Of a DNA stretch of 12,221 nucleotides, positions 7,190 to 12,221 are shown one piece after another; position 1 is the first letter of the stretch, and every line of letters begins with the position of its first letter. The notes under the pieces are model-generated. The model saw only the letters and a list, made by a program, of their open reading frames with translations. It was not told where the DNA came from and searched no databases. The DNA comes from an uncultured Spartobacteria bacterium (GTDB lineage: Bacteria; Verrucomicrobiota; Verrucomicrobiae; Chthoniobacterales; UBA6821). The DNA is taken from NCBI GenBank assembly GCA_903919105.1, contig CAIXGT010000207.1:1-12221 (forward strand). The letters are read 5' to 3'. The position numbers and the translations under genes were made by a program.

Positions 7190-9367
7190 ATGTCCTACCA
7201 ACCACTGCCCAACCTCTGGGACGATGCAGTCGCCTCCAAGCTCGACCCCGTTGCCCAACTCATCTACCGCTCCAACCTACTCGGCTCCGATCAGCGCGTG
7301 ACCAACACTGGCGGAGGAAACACTTCCTCCAAAATCACTGAAAAGGATCCCCTCACAGGTCAGCCCACTGAAGTTCTCTGGGTCAAGGGTTCCGGAGGCG
7401 ATCTGCGCACCTCCAAGCGCGAGAATTTCTCTTCGCTCTATCAGGAGAAGCTGCTCTCCCTGCAGAAGATCTATGGTGACTCCCCCGAGAAGGGACCTAA
7501 GACCCCCGTTGAGGATTCCATGGTCGGGATGTACACCCACACGACCTTTAATCTGAACCCCCGCCCCTCTTCGATCGACACGCCGCTTCACTCCTTCGTG
7601 CCGCGCGCCCATGTCGATCACACCCACCCGAACGCCGCCATCTCAGTCGCCGCCTCCAAGAACAGCGAAAAACTCACTAAGGAGATCTATGGAGATGACG
7701 TGATCTGGACGGCTTGGCAGCGCCCAGGTTTTGACCTTGGTCTCCAACTCCAAGAGGTCTGTAAAAAACATCCTAACGCCAAGGGGGTCATCATGGGCCA
7801 GCACGGCCTGATCAACTGGGCTGACACTCAGAAGGAGTGCTACGACCTCTCCCTCGACCTGATCAACCGTGCAGCCAAGTACATTGCAGAGCACGATAAG
7901 GGCGAGAAGACCTTCGGCGGAGGTAAGTACCAGAGCCTTGATGCAGCGAAGCGCCGTGAACTCTGGATCTCCATCCTCCCTTGGCTTCGCGGTCAGGTCA
8001 GTCAGCAGAAGCGCTTCATCGGTACCATCCAGGAAGATGAGACGATCCTCCGCTTCGTCAATAGCGCTGACGCACCGCGTCTCGCCGAACTCGGCACCAG
8101 CTGCCCCGACCATTTCCTTCGTACAAAAATCAAGCCTCTCTTCGTTGACTGGAATCCTCAGACCGGTGATCTGGAGAGCCTGCGTGCGCTTCTCGCTGAG
8201 GGCATCGAGCAGTACCGAAAGGACTACGCCTCATATTACAATGCCTGCAAGCGGGACAACTCCCCAGCGATGCGAGATCCTAACCCAACCGTCATCCTGA
8301 TCCCCGGACTGGGTATGGTTGCCTGGGGCAAGGACAAGAGCGAGAGTCGGGTGACCGCCGAGTTTTATAACTGCGCCGTCGAGGTGATGCGCGGTTCCGA
8401 GGCCATGGACGAGTATGTCTCGCTGCCGCAACAGGAAGCCTTCGACATAGAGTACTGGCTCCTCGAGGAGGCCAAGCTCCAGCGCATGCCCGCCGAGAAG
8501 GAGATGGCCCGTCAGATCGTCGCCATCGTCGGTGCCGGAAGTGGTATCGGCCGCGAGACCGCTTACCGTCTGGTCAAGGAAGGCGCCCATGTCTCCTGCC
8601 TTGATCTGAACGTCAAGGGCGCCGCTGAGACAGTGGATGCAATCAATGCCAAGTACGGGATAGGAATCGGTGTCGCCGGTTCTGGCGTCTCCAACTGCGG
8701 ACTCGCCACCTCCGCCCCGATCAACGTCACCGACCGCGCCACCATCAAGGCCGCTATCGATCACACGATCCTGGCCTACGGTGGCTGTGACAGCGTCGTC
8801 GTGACCGTGGGCTTCATCGCCTCACCGGATCGTGACGGTCGCATCAAGGACGAGGGCTGGGGCTTCACCTATGATGTGAACGTCATCGGCTCCTGTTGGT
8901 GCGTCGAGGAGGCCTCCTCGGTCTTCAAGGCCCAAGGACTTCCCGCCACCGCCTGCATCACGACCTCGGCCAATGCTGTCGTCTCCAAGCGCGGCTCACT
9001 TGCTTACGACACCTCCAAAGCCGCTGCCAACCATCTCGTCCGCGAGCTGGCCATCGACCTCGCGCCCCTCGTTCGCGTGAACGGCGTTGCTCCCGCCACC
9101 GTTGTAAAAGGCTCGGGGCTTTTCCCTCGCGACCGAGTCATCGCCAACCTCGTGAAATATAACCTTCCTGCAGAGGATAAGGAGACCGACGAGGTGCTGG
9201 TCAACCGTCTAGCCCAGTTCTACGCCGACCGCACCCTCACCAAGGTGCCGATTGAGCCCGCAGACCAGGCAGAGGCCATCTTCCTCTGCGTCAGTGGCCG
9301 CCTTAGCAAGACCACCGGGCAAGTGATCGCTGTGGACGGTGGACTGATTGAGGCCTTCCTACGGTAA
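7190..9367 (+). CDS. rhaEW: Bifunctional rhamnulose-1-phosphate aldolase / short-chain (lactaldehyde) dehydrogenase
   Basis: This is a 725-residue two-domain fusion. Residues 1 to about 430 form a class II aldolase: NTGGGNTSSKI (39-49) binds the phosphate, and metal ligands are expected at His141 and His144 (HVDHTHPNA) and His205 (GQHGL). It would split L-rhamnulose-1-phosphate into DHAP and L-lactaldehyde. Residues about 440-725 form a short-chain dehydrogenase: VAIVGAGSGIG (444-454) for NAD(P), Asp472 after the second strand (LDLN), Asn564, Ser593 and the YDTSK catalytic pair Tyr606/Lys610, ending GQVIAVDGGL. In B. subtilis the equivalent fusion (RhaEW, YuxG) makes L-lactate from lactaldehyde. 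The usual SDR NAG motif reads TVG (539-541). Length matches RhaEW-type fusions (about 690-730). lutA follows after 91 bases, giving a direct outlet for lactate. Fuculose-1-phosphate as substrate is less likely next to rhaB. Confidence 0.9.
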   Translation: MSYQPLPNLWDDAVASKLDPVAQLIYRSNLLGSDQRVTNTGGGNTSSKITEKDPLTGQPTEVLWVKGSGGDLRTSKRENFSSLYQEKLLSLQKIYGDSPEKGPKTPVEDSMVGMYTHTTFNLNPRPSSIDTPLHSFVPRAHVDHTHPNAAISVAASKNSEKLTKEIYGDDVIWTAWQRPGFDLGLQLQEVCKKHPNAKGVIMGQHGLINWADTQKECYDLSLDLINRAAKYIAEHDKGEKTFGGGKYQSLDAAKRRELWISILPWLRGQVSQQKRFIGTIQEDETILRFVNSADAPRLAELGTSCPDHFLRTKIKPLFVDWNPQTGDLESLRALLAEGIEQYRKDYASYYNACKRDNSPAMRDPNPTVILIPGLGMVAWGKDKSESRVTAEFYNCAVEVMRGSEAMDEYVSLPQQEAFDIEYWLLEEAKLQRMPAEKEMARQIVAIVGAGSGIGRETAYRLVKEGAHVSCLDLNVKGAAETVDAINAKYGIGIGVAGSGVSNCGLATSAPINVTDRATIKAAIDHTILAYGGCDSVVVTVGFIASPDRDGRIKDEGWGFTYDVNVIGSCWCVEEASSVFKAQGLPATACITTSANAVVSKRGSLAYDTSKAAANHLVRELAIDLAPLVRVNGVAPATVVKGSGLFPRDRVIANLVKYNLPAEDKETDEVLVNRLAQFYADRTLTKVPIEPADQAEAIFLCVSGRLSKTTGQVIAVDGGLIEAFLR

Positions 9368-9369
9368 CA

Positions 9370-9389
9370 GATTTGCGGATTTCGCGGAT
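9370..9389. repeat. Short imperfect tandem repeat after rhaEW
   Basis: GATTTGCGGATTTCGCGGAT is an imperfect tandem of the word GATTTSGCG, starting three bases after the rhaEW stop. It shows no convincing hairpin and no function is apparent. It could be a fragment of a dispersed intergenic repeat. Confidence 0.3.
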
Positions 9390-9414
9390 CATTTGCCATC
9401 CGGGAAACCCTTTT

Positions 9415-9458
9415 CTGTGCTAACATTCTTACAGTCTTCAGCTTAAACCCCAGCAAGC
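9415..9458 (+). promoter_or_regulatory. Leader element copy 3 (before lutA)
   Basis: CTGTGCTAACATTC (9415-9428) is the diverged counterpart of the CAGTCCTAACAGTC core. The stretch 9419-9458 matches the rhaEW leader at 27 of 40 bases without gaps up to the ATG. An extended -10-like TGCTAACAT lies at 9418-9426, but no -35 box stands at proper spacing. Similarity is seen; function is unknown. Confidence 0.4.
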
Positions 9459-10175
9459 ATGCGCATCTCCCTCTTCGTTCCCTGCTTCGTCGACCAGCTC
9501 TACCCGAATGTAGCCTGGTCGGTGGTGCGCGTCCTCGAAGGACTGGGTCATGAGGTGGTCTTTCCGGAGAGTCAGAGTTGTTGCGGTCAGCCACCGTTCA
9601 ACTCTGGCTACTGGGACGAGGCCCGCTCTTCGGCGCGTGTTACCATGAGGGCCTTTCGCGACGCCGAGGTGGTTGTCGGCCCCTCCGGCTCGTGCGTGAC
9701 GATGATCAAGGTCTTCTACCCGGACCTTTTCAAGGGAGAGCCCGATGAGTTGGAGGCCCGGGAACTGGCGGCCAAGACCCATGAGTTCTCGAGCTTCCTC
9801 GTAAATGTCCTCGGGGTGACAGATGTGGGGGCGAAGTTTGATGGGAAGGTGACCTTCCACGACGGATGCCATGGACTCCGCGAACTAGGTATTAAGAGCG
9901 AGCCACGCGCCCTACTTTCCAATGTGAAGGGACTGGAACTCATCGAAATGTGCGAGGCTGAGACCTGCTGCGGATTTGGTGGCACCTTCGCCGTGAAGTA
10001 TGCCCCGATTTCGACCGCCATGGATGAGGTGAAATGCGCTTCAATCCTCAAGACGGGTGCCGATACCGTGGTCTCCAACGACTCAAGCTGTCTCATGCAA
10101 ATCCGGGGCATGCTTGAGCAGGAGAAGAGTGCTGTCCGCAGTCTCCACCTCGCCGAGATCCTGGCGTCCCGTTAA
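9459..10175 (+). CDS. lutA: L-lactate oxidation complex subunit LutA, CCG-domain (Fe-S) protein
   Basis: This 238-residue protein carries two CCG domains (Pfam Cys-rich / DUF224). LutA acts with LutB and LutC in the NAD-independent oxidation of L-lactate to pyruvate. The first CCG unit has Cys9 (LFVPCFVDQLYP), SCCGQPPFNSG (40-50) and GPSGSC (74-79). The second has FHDGCHGLRELGI (133-145), ETCCGFGGTFAVKY (168-181) and a further Cys211 in NDSSCL. These paired-cysteine motifs resemble the C-terminal half of GlcF and HdrB subunits. Length matches B. subtilis LutA and E. coli YkgE (about 238). The short length and the following lutB and lutC separate it from glycolate oxidase GlcF. The ATG at 9459 gives the expected N-terminus; no Shine-Dalgarno sequence is present. 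The protein is cytoplasmic, and electrons are probably passed through LutB. Confidence 0.93.
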   Translation: MRISLFVPCFVDQLYPNVAWSVVRVLEGLGHEVVFPESQSCCGQPPFNSGYWDEARSSARVTMRAFRDAEVVVGPSGSCVTMIKVFYPDLFKGEPDELEARELAAKTHEFSSFLVNVLGVTDVGAKFDGKVTFHDGCHGLRELGIKSEPRALLSNVKGLELIEMCEAETCCGFGGTFAVKYAPISTAMDEVKCASILKTGADTVVSNDSSCLMQIRGMLEQEKSAVRSLHLAEILASR

Positions 10176-10178
10176 CCC

Positions 10179-10271
10179 ATGAAAACTCATCTTAAAAGGA
10201 CTGTATGGTCTCCCGCAGAGGCGCGAGAATTTCTCCGTCTTCATATTCCAACAAAGGTGTTCCCAAACTAG
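10179..10271 (+). CDS. Possible small ORF between lutA and lutB (30 residues), doubtful
   Basis: An ATG three bases after the lutA stop opens a 30-codon frame, beginning MKTHLKRTVW and ending TKVFPN, that stops at 10269-10271. It ends eight bases before the preferred lutB start. It contains a plausible helix (SPAEAREFLRL), but no relative is recognised and no Shine-Dalgarno sequence precedes it. It could be a translational leader coupling lutA to lutB, or chance. It overlaps, in another frame, the alternative N-terminal extension of lutB. Confidence 0.15.
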   Translation: MKTHLKRTVWSPAEAREFLRLHIPTKVFPN

Positions 10272-10279
10272 CCGACCGA

Positions 10280-11686
10280 ATGGCCACGCAATCAGCCGAT
10301 TTCCAGACACTCTCCCGCCGCTACACGGCAGACAAGGGATTCCGTGCCTTCATCCAGAAGGGCATGAGCGGCTATTACAAGAAACGCGACCAGAACAAGG
10401 CCAACTTCCAGGACTGGCAGGGAGCCCGTGATCTCGCTGCCGAGATCAAGTACGAGGCAATAAATCATCTCGACAAATACCTTCTCGAATTCGAAGAGAA
10501 GATCACAGCACGCGGCGCAAAGGTCTTTTGGGCACAGAACGCAGAAGCTGCCCGCGACTACATCCTGCAGGTCGCCAAGGAGAACAACGTCCGCTCGATT
10601 ATCAAGTCCAAGACGATGACCAGCGAGGAGATCCATCTCAATGATGCCCTGGAGAAGCGGGGATTCGGAGTCTTTGAGTCCGATCTTGGGGAATATATCG
10701 TCCAACTCCGCAAGGAGGCACCCTTCCATCTTGTCTTCCCCGCCATGCATCTCACGCGGGGGCAGATCAGCGACCTCTTCCAGAAAGAGCTCGGCTCCGA
10801 GCCGACCGATGAGCCCGAGAAGTTGACCATGATCGCCCGTGATGTCATGCGCCGTAAATACTGCGAGGCCGACATGGGGATTAGCGGCACGAACTTCGCC
10901 GTAGCGGAGACTGGAATGATCTCGATCACGGAGAACGAGGGAAACGCTCGCTTGACCACCTCACTTCCAAAGATCCACGTGGCTCTTCTTGGCATCGAGA
11001 AGGTGCTTCCCAAGCTCGAGGATCTCTCGCTCTTTCTTCCCATGCTAGCCACCGCCGGCGCGGGTCAGACCATGACCTGCTACAACACGATGTACGCCGG
11101 TCCACGACAACCGGGCGAGCCCGACGGGCCTGAGCAACTGCATATCGTCCTTCTGGATAATCGACGCACTGAGCTTCTAGCCGATGCTGAGCAGCGTGAT
11201 TCACTTGGATGTATCCGCTGCGGCGCTTGCCTGAATGTCTGCCCCATCTTCAAGAACGTCGGCGGCTACAGCTACGGGACTACCTACGGCGGTCCGATCG
11301 GCTCGGTGATCACACCTCACCTTCGAGGCCTCAAGAATTGGAAGCATCTCTCAGCCGCCTCCTCTCTCTGCGGGGCCTGCACCGAAGCGTGCCCGGTGAA
11401 GATCGATCTGCATCATCATTTGCTGCAAAACCGCCGAAACGGCGCTAAGAGTGCACCTAATCCTCTCGAGAAAGTCTCCTTCGGAGGTTTCTCACTCATG
11501 ATGGGCCATCCCGCGCTCTACCGATTAGCTTCAGCTTTTGGTCGGATCTTCCAGCCGCTCCAGAACTTGGTGAACGGGACGATCCTCGATCCTCTTCGCG
11601 CCTGGACCGGCTCGCGTAAGCTCCCGACACTGGCACCACAGTCCTTCCATGAGCAGTGGAAGAAACAACGGAAGGGCAAGCCATGA
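10280..11686 (+). CDS. lutB: L-lactate oxidation complex subunit LutB, LUD domain plus 2x[4Fe-4S]
   Basis: This is the 468-residue iron-sulfur subunit of the LutABC complex, probably carrying electrons from lactate to the respiratory chain. Order: N-terminal helical part, LUD domain at about 65-295 with IIKSKTMTSEEI (107-118), ESDLGEYIVQL (133-143), the GTNFAVAETGMISI segment (203-216) and NEGNAR (219-224), then two ferredoxin-like motifs. These are CIRCGACLNVCP (Cys311, 314, 317, 321) and CGACTEACPVKI (Cys364, 367, 371). A C-terminal LutB tail follows. ATG 10280 gives MATQSADFQ and a length close to E. coli YkgF (475). An upstream in-frame ATG at 10205 would add 25 residues that look non-conserved, although AAAAGGA, one of the few Shine-Dalgarno-like strings in the window, precedes it. 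The start is therefore uncertain. The stop overlaps the lutC start as ATGA. Confidence 0.9.
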   Translation: MATQSADFQTLSRRYTADKGFRAFIQKGMSGYYKKRDQNKANFQDWQGARDLAAEIKYEAINHLDKYLLEFEEKITARGAKVFWAQNAEAARDYILQVAKENNVRSIIKSKTMTSEEIHLNDALEKRGFGVFESDLGEYIVQLRKEAPFHLVFPAMHLTRGQISDLFQKELGSEPTDEPEKLTMIARDVMRRKYCEADMGISGTNFAVAETGMISITENEGNARLTTSLPKIHVALLGIEKVLPKLEDLSLFLPMLATAGAGQTMTCYNTMYAGPRQPGEPDGPEQLHIVLLDNRRTELLADAEQRDSLGCIRCGACLNVCPIFKNVGGYSYGTTYGGPIGSVITPHLRGLKNWKHLSAASSLCGACTEACPVKIDLHHHLLQNRRNGAKSAPNPLEKVSFGGFSLMMGHPALYRLASAFGRIFQPLQNLVNGTILDPLRAWTGSRKLPTLAPQSFHEQWKKQRKGKP

Positions 11687-12221
11687 CCGGCGGACGAGCC
11701 ATTATCCTGGGTCGCATCCGCGAGGCCCTGCGGAATAATCCCGCACCGCGTCCCCATACCTCGCACTCTCAGAGCGAAGCTGCAGCTGATCACAACGGCC
11801 ATGCCCAGCGCGAATGGCTACCCAAGGTTGGGGAGACACTCACAGAGCGAATCGATCTTTTTGCCAAGATCTCCGAGGGCCTGACAACTGAATTCCACCG
11901 GGTTCCGACGATGACTGCAGCACGCGATCTGGTTACCAAACTCGCCGCAGAGAGTGGATGGAAAAAAGTCGGCAGTCACTCTCACCATGATGTTGATGCT
12001 CTTCTGGAGGGAATCGAACTGCCCATTGTCCGCACCGAGAAGGGTTATGCGATCGACGATCTCGAATCATGCGATGCAGGCATCACCGGCTGCGATGTGC
12101 TTGTCGCCCAGACCGGCGGCATCATGGTCTCTGTCGAGAGTGCCGGAGGCCGCGCGCTCTCTGTCCTACCTCCCCATCACGTCGTGATAGCCCGGACATC
12201 ACAGATGGTTCCCGACCTCAC
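11683..12221 (+). CDS. lutC: L-lactate oxidation complex subunit LutC, LUD domain (3' end outside window)
   Basis: The frame opens at ATG 11683, overlapping the lutB stop by four bases, and stays open to the window edge, giving 179 codons of an expected 200-240. The N-terminus reads MTGGRAIILGRIREALRN, like other LutC/YkgG proteins, followed by a variable His/Ala-rich stretch. The LUD core is visible near the end: ITGCDVLVAQTGGIMVSVES at about 132-151, then SVLPPHHVVIARTSQMVPDL. LutC is the small LUD-domain subunit needed for lactate oxidation, together with LutA and LutB; its exact chemistry is not settled. The ATGA overlap implies translational coupling with lutB. A GGAAGGG string lies 7-13 bases upstream and may act as a Shine-Dalgarno sequence. 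No frameshift is seen in the part present. Confidence 0.9.
   Translation, partial: MTGGRAIILGRIREALRNNPAPRPHTSHSQSEAAADHNGHAQREWLPKVGETLTERIDLFAKISEGLTTEFHRVPTMTAARDLVTKLAAESGWKKVGSHSHHDVDALLEGIELPIVRTEKGYAIDDLESCDAGITGCDVLVAQTGGIMVSVESAGGRALSVLPPHHVVIARTSQMVPDL

Noticed and set aside
8231..8764. Long antisense open frame of 177 codons inside rhaEW, and similar ones opposite alaT, dnaX, rhaB and lutB
   Set aside because: They lie opposite clearly conserved genes, have biased composition and match no family I recognise. Such frames are common in GC-rich coding DNA.
9402..9414. GGG-AAA-CCC followed by TTTT after rhaEW as an intrinsic terminator
   Set aside because: The stem has only three base pairs and the T run only four; it is unlikely to terminate.
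9393..9426. TTGCCA and TAACAT as a promoter before lutA
   Set aside because: The spacing is 22 bases, outside the workable range. The extended -10 alone is weak, and the sequence is better described as part of the shared leader element.
4766..12221. Bacterial microcompartment for rhamnose/fucose degradation, as known in Planctomycetes and Verrucomicrobia
   Set aside because: No shell protein, no signature aldehyde dehydrogenase and no encapsulation gene is present in the window.

Overview
The window carries ordinary chromosomal genes, all on the + strand and at moderately high GC. The layout suggests a Gram-negative bacterium of the PVC group, most likely Verrucomicrobiota. That is an inference from protein character, from the near absence of Shine-Dalgarno sequences and from the Bacillus-like rhamnose enzymes; no marker gene in the window proves it. 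I see no rRNA, tRNA, CRISPR array, transposase or phage gene.

Region 1 (1-3499) is housekeeping. It holds the last 12 codons of an upstream gene (possibly an Lrp/AsnC regulator), an AlaT-type class I aminotransferase, dnaX (DNA polymerase III tau subunit) and ybaB/ebfC. The dnaX-ybaB pair is a classical one, but recR, its usual third member, does not follow.

Region 2 (3500-4765) starts with a 180-base intergenic stretch that holds a long, near-perfect inverted repeat made of short tandem words. It is followed by a single Old Yellow Enzyme gene (alkene reductase).

Region 3 (4766-12221) is a catabolic operon: a DeoR-family regulator (RhaR-like), rhamnulokinase RhaB, a fused rhamnulose-1-phosphate aldolase/short-chain dehydrogenase (RhaEW type), then lutA, lutB and the first part of lutC, which runs off the window. 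Read as a pathway, L-rhamnulose is phosphorylated by RhaB. The aldolase half of RhaEW splits the product into DHAP and L-lactaldehyde, its dehydrogenase half oxidises lactaldehyde to L-lactate, and LutABC oxidises lactate to pyruvate. Both carbon halves of the sugar then reach central metabolism without making propanediol. The isomerase RhaA, mutarotase RhaM, a transporter and microcompartment shell genes are not in the window.

The main regulatory observations are two. First, a good sigma70-like promoter sits directly before the regulator gene, with a perfect 7-4-7 palindrome over its -35 box and a predicted transcription start almost at the ATG. Second, a related leader element recurs just upstream of rhaB, rhaEW and lutA; the rhaEW and lutA copies align without gaps up to the start codon (27 of 40 bases identical). 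Nothing here is clearly a new system. The gene-level link between rhamnose splitting and lactate oxidation and the repeated leader element are the parts most worth following up.
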